From CAYMJA01 sp964391095 (lineage in GTDB: Bacteria; Patescibacteriota; Minisyncoccia; Minisyncoccales; GWA2-38-27), in assembly GCA_964391095.1 (NCBI GenBank), contig CAYMJA010000002.1:23243-87242 (forward strand): 64,000 bases of DNA, read 5' to 3'. The notes beneath the pieces were generated by a model that was not told the DNA's origin, did no database searches, and saw nothing but the letters and a program-made list of their open reading frames with translations. The translations under genes were made by a program, and so were the position numbers. Numbering within the stretch: position 1 is the first letter of the stretch; every line of letters begins with the position of its first letter. Below, piece after piece: positions 8,715-15,909 of this stretch.

Positions 8715-8870
8715 GGGCAGCTTACCTCAGGGGACACGCAGTCAGCTTAAAAGGTAAAACAAAGTCATTATCAGCTGTTGCTATTTCTCGCCGAGCCTTA
8801 ATATCTTTAGAAGAAAATTCAAACCTATTCTTGGGCTCGGCTGCGAAGTGTCCCCTTCGGCAAGCTGCCC
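8715..8870. repeat. Nested inverted-repeat element (structured RNA or MITE)
   Basis: Between pnp and the coiled-coil gene. Three nested arms pair: GGGCAGCTT (8715-8723) with AAGCTGCCC (8862-8870), GGGGACAC (8730-8737) with GTGTCCCC (8848-8855), and GCCGAGCC (8790-8797) with GGCTCGGC (8834-8841). The flank AAATAGTCTTCGGGCAG recurs at 59410-59424 after rpoC. No T-run follows, so it is not a simple terminator. It could be a non-autonomous palindromic mobile element, an RNA processing site or an RNA gene; no known RNA family was recognised. Confidence 0.7.
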
Positions 8871-8911
8871 TCCTACTAACCAATTTTTAATTATTCGTAA
8901 TTCGTAGGGTT

Positions 8912-10300
8912 ATGCCTGAAGAAAAAATTTTAAAAAGAGGAGCCATTAGGACAATGAAAGAAGATATTATTAGGGCTCAGAGAGGAGAATCTGTGGTAGA
9001 GTTTGAATTGGAGCCAGCAATATCAACGATATTAGAACCAGGATTGAAAGAAAGAGAAAGATTAGAAAAGTTAAGAAAAGAAAAACCAGAAGAAAGAGAA
9101 AAAGAAATGATAAAAGAGAAAGAAGCGAGGGAAGAACAAGCAAGGAGGGCGAGAGAAGAGGAAGAAAGAAAAAGAAAAGAGGAAGAACAGCGAAAAGCAA
9201 TAAAAGAGGAGAGGGAAGAAAAGATGGAAGAAGAGCAGAGAAAAAGAGAGGAGAAGCGGAAGAAGAGAGAGGAAAGGGAACGAAAAGAGGCCCTAAAAAT
9301 GGCTGAGATAAGAGAAAAAGCCCCCCGGGAGCTTGATAGAGAAAGAGAACCTGAGATAACAAGAGAGGGATTAGAAGAAGAAAGAAATAAAATCAGAAAA
9401 GCTCTTAGAGAACTGGATGTAGAAAAAAGACCTTTAGAGAAAAAGAAAGCAGAACTTTTAGAAAAGATGGAAAAGGTTAAAAAGAGTTTTCAGGATATCG
9501 TAGAAAAAGAAAAAAGGATTGAAGAAAAAGAAGTATTCATTGAAGAAAAGGAAGAACAAGCCGTGATTCCTCAAGAGAAGAGGCGAATAGAGATGAAAAG
9601 GCAGAAGATAGAGGATGAAAGAAAGGAATTGGAGAAAAAGAGATGGCCCTGGGATGAAAAATTAAAAGAAGCAGAAGATCAAATAAGAGAGGTTGAAATA
9701 GAGAGTCTAAAAATAGAAGCCAAGAAAGAGGAATTGCTCAAAAAACAAGAAGAGATTTTAGAAAGAGAAAAGGAGGTTCAATTAAAAATAGAAAAGAGAG
9801 AACTGGAGAAAGAACTCCAAGATTTAGAGCAGACAAGAAAATCTTGGGAAACAAAAAAAGCTGATTTTTCCGCTCAACTGGCTAAAGTTGAAAAGGAATT
9901 AGAAACAATTTTAGCCGAGGAAAGGAGAATTGAAGAAGACAAAAAAGCAATTGAAGAAGAAGAAAGAATAGTAAAAAAATTAACAGAAAAAAAGGAATTA
10001 GAAAAAGAAAGATGGGAGGTAGGAAAAAAAAGAAGAAAAATTGAAACAGAAAGATGGGCTAAGGAAGAAGAAAAACAGAGATTAGAAGTCAGGTTAAAAG
10101 GAATAGAAATAAGATTGGGAAATCTTACTGAAAGAGAAAGCGAGATAAATGAAAGGTTGGAAGAAACAGCTCATCCAGAAATAAAAGCAGAAAAAGCAAG
10201 AAAAAAAGAAGAAGAAAAAGAAAAACCAGCAGCATCCAAACTGGTGGCCAAGGAAGAAAAAAAAGAAGTTGATATATCAGATTTAGAATTTAAACTTTAA
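8912..10300 (+). CDS. Long charged coiled-coil protein of unknown function
   Basis: 462 aa, almost entirely Glu, Lys and Arg in heptad-like order from about residue 45 to 430; no membrane segment or signal peptide. The first 40 residues (MPEEKILKRGAIRTMKEDI...) and the last (KEVDISDLEFKL) are not coiled coil and may be binding tails. The next gene starts about 20 bp downstream and its N-terminal third is also charged coiled coil, so the pair may form a scaffold or cell-envelope linked complex. Function not recognised; the composition makes homology by similarity unreliable. Confidence 0.7.
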   Translation: MPEEKILKRGAIRTMKEDIIRAQRGESVVEFELEPAISTILEPGLKERERLEKLRKEKPEEREKEMIKEKEAREEQARRAREEEERKRKEEEQRKAIKEEREEKMEEEQRKREEKRKKREERERKEALKMAEIREKAPRELDREREPEITREGLEEERNKIRKALRELDVEKRPLEKKKAELLEKMEKVKKSFQDIVEKEKRIEEKEVFIEEKEEQAVIPQEKRRIEMKRQKIEDERKELEKKRWPWDEKLKEAEDQIREVEIESLKIEAKKEELLKKQEEILEREKEVQLKIEKRELEKELQDLEQTRKSWETKKADFSAQLAKVEKELETILAEERRIEEDKKAIEEEERIVKKLTEKKELEKERWEVGKKRRKIETERWAKEEEKQRLEVRLKGIEIRLGNLTERESEINERLEETAHPEIKAEKARKKEEEKEKPAASKLVAKEEKKEVDISDLEFKL

Positions 10301-10319
10301 TATTTTGCTAACCTTAATT

Positions 10320-12239
10320 ATGTCAATTGTAGAGTCAATTAGAATCGCGAGAAAAAGAGGCTCGACAGATAGTCAAATTCTTCAAGAAATCATAAAACAA
10401 AACCCTGAAAAAGGAAAAGTTTTTGACGAGGATATTAAAAAAGGAGTCAGTCCGACCGAAATATTAGAAAAAATAATCAGGCAAAAAAAAGAAGCGGAGA
10501 AAAGAAAAGAAGCTACGCTTGCTGAAGCTCTGGCAGGTAAAGAAGAAAGACAAAGAATTGAAGAGGCAAGAAAAAGAATTGAAGCACTAAAAAAAGGAGC
10601 AAAAGAAAAAGCCAGGGAAGAAATAGCTCATCCGGAAGTAAAAGAGGAAGAAAAGAGAGTTGAAGAGAAGAAAGCATTTAAAAAGGTAGTTCCTTTAGGA
10701 CAAAAAAGAAAAGAGGCCTGGATAAGAGAAGAAGAGAGAAGAAGAGAATTATTGGAGAGAGTTCGGGGAAGGAAAAGAGAAGTTAAAATTAAAAAACCTC
10801 CTCCTCCACCCCCGGAGATTATTAGAGTTATTGCTAAAAAGCCCACTCTTCGGGAGAAACTTTGGGTTAGGATTTTAGTTTTTAGTTTGGTCCTAATACT
10901 TTTAGCCGGTATTAGTACTTTTTGGTATTGGTATTTAGTGATAAGAAAACAACCTCCTCCGCCCCCGCCTCCCCCAGAATGCACTAGTGATGCTGACTGT
11001 CTGGCAGGTCAGATTTGCAACCCTGAAGGGGTTTGCGAAGCCCTGCCTGTTCTAAAATGCACCAACGATACTGACTGTCCAGCAGGTCAGACCTGCAACC
11101 CTGAGGGAGTTTGCGAAAAAGCAGTAGTAATTCCCCCTTCCTTATTTTCTATTGAGAACACAAGGACTTTAACCATTTCAGCCTCAGAAGAGCTTCGTCC
11201 TTTACTAAAACAAGCTTTAGGGGAATGGCAGAGTGAGAATACCTTTAGAAGAATAATAATAAAGAAAGATAATCAAATTTTTGGTTTTAAAAAACTTTTT
11301 GATGCATTACAAATTAGGGTTCCAGAGAATTTTTATCAAAAATTGGGTAATAACTTTACTTTATTTATCTACTCGCAAATGGAGGGAAATAGAATTGGTT
11401 TTGCAACCGAGGTTTTGGATAAAAACGGTTTATCTAATCTATTAACCTCTCAAGAATCAGCAATGAAAGATGATTTTAAAACTTTCTTTACCTTAATGGA
11501 GGAAGAATCAGCTCTTACTCCTTATCCTTATTTTAGGAACGCAAATCAGGTTGGGGGTTATGTGGGTCCAAATTTTAGGTTTCAGACCCTCACTAAACAA
11601 GACCTGGGAATTTGCTATTTGGTTTCTGATTATTATTTTGTTTTTACCAGTTCTTGGAAAAGTATGAAAAAAACCGCAGAGGAGTTAGTGATTACCGGGG
11701 CCCCAGTTGAAATAACCAAAGAACTGAAGCTTGGCAGCCGGGAATATGAAGTGCGGCTTCTCCAGACCTGGTTGAAGCAGGATAGAGATGTTTATCCCGA
11801 AGGCAAAGTCACTGGTTACTTTTGGACTTTAACTAAACAAGCCGTAATGCGTTTTCAGGAGAAATATGCTTCAGAAATATTAGTTCCCCAAGGTCTTAGT
11901 AAAGGAACCGGTATCGTTGATTTGTATACCAGAATAAAACTAAACGAACTCTATGGAAGGTCAGGGATTATTCCTTCAATTCGCGAAATCACGGTTGAAC
12001 TAAGATACGGCGACCATGGAGGCGAAGTGCGGCTTCTCCAGACCTGGTTGAAGCAAGACCAGGAAGTTTATCCCAAAGGCATAGTCAGCGGTTGGTTTGG
12101 TTATTTAACCCAACAAGCCGTAATTCGTTTTCAGGAGAAATATAAAGAAGAGATATTAGACCCTCAGGGGCTAAGTAGAGGGACTGGTATCGTTGATGCC
12201 CTAACCAGAAAGAAATTAAACGAAATCTATGGCCAGTAA
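10320..12239 (+). CDS. Single-pass membrane protein with two peptidoglycan-binding domains
   Basis: About 639 aa from the ATG at 10320 (a TTG at 10305 is possible but weaker). Residues 1-150 are a cytoplasmic charged helical region, followed by proline runs, a membrane helix (about 180-208), a second proline run, and two Cys-rich repeats (CTSDADCLAGQICNPEGVCE and its near copy, about 220-262). A unique extracellular domain follows (about 270-465). Two PG_binding_1-like domains end the protein (about 470-545 and 558-639), each with EVRLLQTWLKQD and RFQEKY. The two are near-identical in DNA, a recent tandem duplication. It probably links a cytoplasmic partner, perhaps the preceding coiled-coil protein, to the wall. 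Confidence 0.75.
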   Translation: MSIVESIRIARKRGSTDSQILQEIIKQNPEKGKVFDEDIKKGVSPTEILEKIIRQKKEAEKRKEATLAEALAGKEERQRIEEARKRIEALKKGAKEKAREEIAHPEVKEEEKRVEEKKAFKKVVPLGQKRKEAWIREEERRRELLERVRGRKREVKIKKPPPPPPEIIRVIAKKPTLREKLWVRILVFSLVLILLAGISTFWYWYLVIRKQPPPPPPPPECTSDADCLAGQICNPEGVCEALPVLKCTNDTDCPAGQTCNPEGVCEKAVVIPPSLFSIENTRTLTISASEELRPLLKQALGEWQSENTFRRIIIKKDNQIFGFKKLFDALQIRVPENFYQKLGNNFTLFIYSQMEGNRIGFATEVLDKNGLSNLLTSQESAMKDDFKTFFTLMEEESALTPYPYFRNANQVGGYVGPNFRFQTLTKQDLGICYLVSDYYFVFTSSWKSMKKTAEELVITGAPVEITKELKLGSREYEVRLLQTWLKQDRDVYPEGKVTGYFWTLTKQAVMRFQEKYASEILVPQGLSKGTGIVDLYTRIKLNELYGRSGIIPSIREITVELRYGDHGGEVRLLQTWLKQDQEVYPKGIVSGWFGYLTQQAVIRFQEKYKEEILDPQGLSRGTGIVDALTRKKLNEIYGQ

Positions 12240-12600
12240 GAAACTTCTAAAAGAATTAAAAGAGAAGTTAGGGGAAGAGAAGGTCTTAATAGAAACAGAA
12301 CTTGAGAAATTTGCCAAGAAAGATAAAAAACTCAAGGGAGATTGGGATACAAAATTCCCCAAATTTGATGGCGGTTCGGGAAGTCAGGCCTTAGAAGACG
12401 CTGCTGATCAGGTAGAGGAATATGTTGCCCTTCTTCCTGTCGAGCATAATATGGAGATACGACTTCAGGATATTAATTTGGCTTTAGAGAAAATAAAAAA
12501 GGGAAAGTATGGAAAATGTGAAAAGTGCGGAAAGAAAATTAGTGAAGAAAGATTAAAAATTTATCCCGAAGCAAGAACTTGTAATAAATGTAAGAAATAA
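12229..12600 (+). CDS. DksA/TraR family C4 zinc-finger protein
   Basis: 123 aa. An N-terminal helical hairpin region is followed by a zinc finger with Cys in CEKCGKKI and CNKC (about residues 97-121). DksA-like proteins bind the RNA polymerase secondary channel and alter promoter response, while TraR is the short form. The full DksA acidic tip is not clear here, so a TraR/YteA-like regulator is the safer call. It overlaps the preceding gene by 11 bp (ATGGCCAGTAAG), so the two are coupled. Confidence 0.85.
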   Translation: MASKKLLKELKEKLGEEKVLIETELEKFAKKDKKLKGDWDTKFPKFDGGSGSQALEDAADQVEEYVALLPVEHNMEIRLQDINLALEKIKKGKYGKCEKCGKKISEERLKIYPEARTCNKCKK

Positions 12601-12636
12601 TTTATAATTTTTTCATCAAATTTTTGAGAGAAAAAC

Positions 12637-12661
12637 AAAAAAGCCCAGGAAGGGCTTTTTT
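12637..12661. terminator. Bidirectional terminator
   Basis: AAAAAAGCCC (12637-12646) pairs with GGGCTTTTTT (12652-12661), loop AGGAA. It separates the TraR-like gene from the convergent tRNA-Arg. Confidence 0.85.
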
Positions 12662-12664
12662 CAG

Positions 12665-12736
12665 TGCCCTCGAGAGGATTTGAACCCCTATCTTTTGCTT
12701 CGAAGGCAGAAATGTTATCCGTTACACCACGAGGGC
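12665..12736 (-). tRNA. tRNA-Arg (anticodon UCG)
   Basis: Minus strand: acceptor GCCCTCG with CGAGGGC, D-arm GTGT...AACA, anticodon loop CTTCGAA (anticodon TCG), T-arm AGGGG-TTCAAAT-CCTCT. No CCA encoded. The anticodon stem has one C-A mismatch. Confidence 0.92.
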
Positions 12737-12824
12737 ATAATTTAATTCTACCAAAAACATTGAAAAAAATCAACCCAGCCCTCTACGTTTATATATTATT
12801 CATTTAGCTTAGATGGCTGGGTAA

Positions 12825-12853
12825 TTGAAAAAAAGGGGAAATTAAAGTAGAAT
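12825..12853 (+). promoter_or_regulatory. Promoter of cca, adjoining start codon
   Basis: TTGAAA (12825-12830), 17-bp spacer, TAGAAT (12848-12853). The ATG at 12862 is 8 nt past the -10 box, implying a leaderless mRNA. Confidence 0.7.
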
Positions 12854-12861
12854 AAAATATC

Positions 12862-14322
12862 ATGCAGATACCAAAAGAGGTAAAATTTATTGTTGATGAA
12901 TTCAAAAAACAAGGATTTGAGGCCTATTTAGTTGGCGGCTGTGTTCGGGATTTGTTAAGAGAAATTGAGCCTGCAGATTGGGACATAACCACTAATGCTA
13001 ATCCAAAGGAAATTGGCAAGATTTTTTTAAAAAGTTTTGCTAATAATAAATTTGGCACAGTAACAGTTTCAACGGATTCAAAAAATCCAAGGTTAAAAGA
13101 AATAGAAATTACTCCTTATCGAATTGATGAAAAATATACTGATAAAAGACATCCCGATGAGATAAAATGGGCAAAAACTATTGAGGAAGATTTAGCCAGA
13201 AGGGATTTCACTATTAACGCTATGGCGATGGACGGCACCCGCTTGCCGTCCCTCAAACTCGTTGATCCTTTTGGGGGAGAAAAAGATTTGGAAGAGAAGA
13301 TTATTCGGACAGTAGGAAAAGCAGAGGATAGGTTTAGTGAAGACGCCCTGAGATTGATGAGAGCGGTGAGATTTGCAGCCATTTTAGATTTTGAGATTGA
13401 AAAGAAGACCGCTCAAGCCATTAAGAAAAATTCCCCTTGGCTTCAGGCAATTTCTAAAGAGAGAATAAGAGATGAGTTTTTAAAAATAATAATGTCAGAA
13501 AAACCTGCTGACGGTATTGAACTTTTAAGAATATTAAAACTTCTAAGATATATTGTTCCTGAACTCGAAGAGGGTTATAAAATAAGCCAAAACAAACATC
13601 ATATTTATGATTGTTATGAGCATTATTTGCGTTCTTTGGATTATGCTGCCAAAAAAGGTTTTAATAAATATGTGAGAATGGCTGCTTTATTTCACGATAT
13701 TGGAAAACCAAGAACTAAACATGGAGAGGGTCTTAATGCTACTTTTTATAACCATGAAATAGTCGGGGCCAAAATGACCGCTCAGATATTAAATAGGTTA
13801 AGATTTTCTAAAAAAGATATTGAAAAGATTACTAAACTTGTAAGATATCATCTTTTTTATTATAACGTTGATGAAGTTGGAGAAGCATCGGTGAGAAGGT
13901 TGGTCCGTCAGGCCGGACCGGAAAATATGGAAGAATTATTACAAGTAAGAATGGCAGATAGAATTGGCTCTGGTGTCCCTAAAGCTGAACCCTATAAACT
14001 TCGTCATCTTAAATATGTTATTGAAAAAGTTTCTCAGGATCCAATCTCGGTAACCAGGCTCAAAAAGAACGGGGATGACGTGATGAAGATTTTAGACATT
14101 CCCCCTGGTCCCAAAATAGGCCAGATTTTGGATATTTTACTCGGATATGTTTTAATAAACCCAGAGAAAAACAAAAAAGAAATTTTAGAGAAAGAAATTA
14201 AAAAATTAGGAAAATTATCAGAAAAGGAGATTAGATCCTTGGCCCAGAGAGCTAAAAAAGAGCGAGAAAAATTAGAAACAAAAAGAGATGAAATGACCAA
14301 GAAAAAATATTGGGTAACGTAA
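12862..14322 (+). CDS. cca: CCA-adding enzyme / tRNA nucleotidyltransferase with HD domain
   Basis: 486 aa. Adds CCA to tRNA 3' ends; none of the tRNAs in this window encodes CCA, so it is essential here. N-terminal class II poly(A) polymerase head: VGGCVRDLL, ADWDITTN (metal-binding DxD), RRDFTINAMA. Domain order continues with the RNA-binding neck and an HD phosphohydrolase domain (ALFHDIGKPRTKHG, about residues 274-287) in the C-terminal half. A small palindrome (13230-13251) encodes residues about 123-130 in the loop before LVDPFGG. Charged lysine-rich C-terminus. Transcription appears to start almost at the ATG. Confidence 0.95.
   Translation: MQIPKEVKFIVDEFKKQGFEAYLVGGCVRDLLREIEPADWDITTNANPKEIGKIFLKSFANNKFGTVTVSTDSKNPRLKEIEITPYRIDEKYTDKRHPDEIKWAKTIEEDLARRDFTINAMAMDGTRLPSLKLVDPFGGEKDLEEKIIRTVGKAEDRFSEDALRLMRAVRFAAILDFEIEKKTAQAIKKNSPWLQAISKERIRDEFLKIIMSEKPADGIELLRILKLLRYIVPELEEGYKISQNKHHIYDCYEHYLRSLDYAAKKGFNKYVRMAALFHDIGKPRTKHGEGLNATFYNHEIVGAKMTAQILNRLRFSKKDIEKITKLVRYHLFYYNVDEVGEASVRRLVRQAGPENMEELLQVRMADRIGSGVPKAEPYKLRHLKYVIEKVSQDPISVTRLKKNGDDVMKILDIPPGPKIGQILDILLGYVLINPEKNKKEILEKEIKKLGKLSEKEIRSLAQRAKKEREKLETKRDEMTKKKYWVT
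13230..13251. repeat. Short palindrome inside cca
   Basis: GGACGGC (13230-13236) and GCCGTCC (13245-13251) enclose 8 nt. Read in frame as GTRLPSL just before the conserved LVDPFGG, where the family normally has a short, variable loop. Confidence 0.6.
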
Positions 14323-14383
14323 AGAATGTTCAATTTTCAGTTTCTAATTTCCATTAAATTTTCAATGAGTTAATTTTTAAAAA

Positions 14384-14454
14384 CGGGCTGTAGTGTAATG
14401 GTAGCACGAGTTCTTCGGGAGAATTTAGCCCGAGTTCGAATCTCGGCAGCCCGA
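14384..14454 (+). tRNA. tRNA-Pro (anticodon CGG)
   Basis: Acceptor CGGGCTG with CAGCCCG, D-arm GTGT...GCAC, anticodon loop TTCGGGA (anticodon CGG), T-arm CCGAG-TTCGAAT-CTCGG. No CCA encoded. Confidence 0.94.
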
Positions 14455-14456
14455 AT

Positions 14457-14527
14457 GGGCCTGTAGTTTAGTGGTAAAACACGGCATTCGCATTGCCGAG
14501 ATGGTGGTTCGATTCCACCTAGGTCCA
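14457..14527 (+). tRNA. tRNA-Ala (anticodon CGC)
   Basis: Acceptor GGGCCTG with TAGGTCC, including the G3-U70 wobble pair that marks tRNA-Ala. Anticodon loop TTCGCAT (anticodon CGC). T-arm GTGG-TTCGATT-CCAC. It starts 2 bp after tRNA-Pro and ends 2 bp before yraN, so all may be one transcript. Confidence 0.94.
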
Positions 14528-14529
14528 TT

Positions 14530-14919
14530 ATGAACTCTAAACAGTTAGGTGATTTTGGTGAGAGAATTGCTTGTTATTATTTAGAGGACAAGGGATACAA
14601 GGTTTTGGATAGGAATTATTCAAGGAAATGGACCGGAGGGCCTCAAAAAGGAGAGATTGACATTGTAGTTAAAAAAGATAAAATAATTTCTTTTATTGAA
14701 GTAAAGACCCAAACCTCTATCCGGAACAAAGGTTTTTCCCCCGAAGATAAGGTTAATTTTCAAAAGCAGAGGCAAATAATCAAAATGGCTCAAGATTGGC
14801 TTTTAGAAAAGAAAATTGCCTTAGAATCAAAATGGCAAATTGATGTAGTTTCCATAAGAGTTGACTTGAATTCAAAAAAAGCGAAAATCAAGCACCTTAA
14901 AAATGCTGTTTGTTCCTAA
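14530..14919 (+). CDS. yraN: YraN family (UPF0102) putative endonuclease
   Basis: 129 aa. The YraN/UPF0102 family has a restriction-endonuclease-like fold. Visible: GDFGERIACYYLEDKGYKVLDRNY at the N-terminus and the catalytic-type GEIDIVVKKDKIISFIEVKTQ (E-x-D...EVK, about residues 46-67). The stop codon lies inside a 47-bp near-perfect palindrome (14915-14961). It follows tRNA-Ala by 2 bp. Confidence 0.88.
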   Translation: MNSKQLGDFGERIACYYLEDKGYKVLDRNYSRKWTGGPQKGEIDIVVKKDKIISFIEVKTQTSIRNKGFSPEDKVNFQKQRQIIKMAQDWLLEKKIALESKWQIDVVSIRVDLNSKKAKIKHLKNAVCS

Positions 14920-14961
14920 TCAAAAGCAGTAGGGATCTGATCCCTACTGCTTTTGATTAGG
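14915..14961. terminator. 47-bp near-perfect palindrome at yraN/prs convergence
   Basis: Twenty-three-bp arms around a single T: the left arm begins CCTAATCAAAAGCAG (14915), the right ends CTTTTGATTAGG (14961). It contains the yraN stop codon. It can act as a bidirectional terminator for yraN and prs, but is much longer than other terminators here, so it may also be a palindromic repeat. Confidence 0.75.
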
Positions 14962-14983
14962 ATAGAAGTTTTAAAATTGTTTA

Positions 14984-15850
14984 TCAAGAGGAGATGGCTT
15001 TGAAAATTAAATCAGTAATATCCACATTCGCCTCTTTCTGTTTTATGGTGTTGGTTAAATAAAGTTTGGAATATTTCTTTTTTATTTTGGAAATGCCAAC
15101 TGGCAAAACGCCGTGAGTTATTAAAGCAATGATTTCTTTAGCGCCGGATTTTTTAGCAAGCCTATGAAGTTTTAAAAGGGTCCCTCCGGTTTCAATTATA
15201 TCATCAACTACCCCCAATATTTTCCCTTTAAGGTTTAGCCCGGAAGAGAGTATTTCTACTTTGAAAGAATCTAATCTTTCTTTTCTTAGACCCAAGATTC
15301 CAGTTCTTCTTTTTCCTCCTTTATCTGGCGATAAAAATAAAATCTCTTCTTGGAAATCCTGCCGGGCTTTTCTAATTAAATAAGGGACTGCTGAAATACT
15401 ATTTATTGGATATTTCTTTACCCATTTTCTTCCTCCGAAGTGGGGATCAATTACATAAATTTTTTTAACCCCGTAATAATTTATTAATTTTTCAATTAAA
15501 TTTTTAGCCACATTAGTTTCTCCTTCCTCAAAAACTTTATCTTGCATACCATAAGGAAAATAGCTAAAAAATACCTCTGGTTTTACTTTATCATCTCTTA
15601 GAATTTGGAGAACCAATTCTAATTCTATTAATCCTTTATTTGGATTGGGGATACCGGCGTGCAAGACAATAACCCTTTTATCTTTTATCCGGTTGGCTTT
15701 GGAAATTTTTATATAAATTTCTCCATCTGGAAAACATCTTTTTCCTTCTCTGTTTTTTTCTGGAAAAATAACGTTAAGGTCTTTTGTTTTTATTTTAATT
15801 TTTTCTGCCAAATGTTCAGTAGTTGAAGTTGGAATGATAAAATTTTCCAT
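14984..15850 (-). CDS. prs: Ribose-phosphate pyrophosphokinase
   Basis: 288 aa. Makes PRPP from ribose-5-phosphate and ATP. The PRPP-binding loop VVDDIIETGGTLLK (about residues 214-227) is clear. Also visible are the N-terminal FPDGEIYIKI, a flexible-loop region and HFGG in VIDPHFGGRKW. It is shorter than bacterial class I enzymes (about 315 aa) and more like the short archaeal-type forms. It is divergent from the histidine operon; PRPP is the substrate of HisG, which makes the placement meaningful. Confidence 0.88.
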   Translation of the reverse strand: MENFIIPTSTTEHLAEKIKIKTKDLNVIFPEKNREGKRCFPDGEIYIKISKANRIKDKRVIVLHAGIPNPNKGLIELELVLQILRDDKVKPEVFFSYFPYGMQDKVFEEGETNVAKNLIEKLINYYGVKKIYVIDPHFGGRKWVKKYPINSISAVPYLIRKARQDFQEEILFLSPDKGGKRRTGILGLRKERLDSFKVEILSSGLNLKGKILGVVDDIIETGGTLLKLHRLAKKSGAKEIIALITHGVLPVGISKIKKKYSKLYLTNTIKQKEANVDITDLIFKAISS

Positions 15851-15874
15851 GATAATTCAATTTTAGCTTAAAAG

Positions 15875-15903
15875 TTTGCTAAAATCAAAGAATCTGATAA
15901 AAT
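15875..15903 (+). promoter_or_regulatory. Promoter of the histidine operon
   Basis: TTTGCT (15875-15880), 17-bp spacer, TAAAAT (15898-15903). The ATG of hisAF is at 15910, 6 nt after the -10 box, so transcription should start at or next to the start codon. Confidence 0.7.
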
Positions 15904-15909
15904 CATTAT

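Noticed and set aside
8695..8890. Coding frame in the pnp downstream spacer
   Set aside because: Frames are open on both strands over the nested hairpins, but they have no start context or recognisable domain and follow from the palindromic composition.
8970..9362. 130-residue minus-strand frame in the coiled-coil gene
   Set aside because: Leu/Phe/Ser-rich shadow of Glu/Lys/Arg codons.
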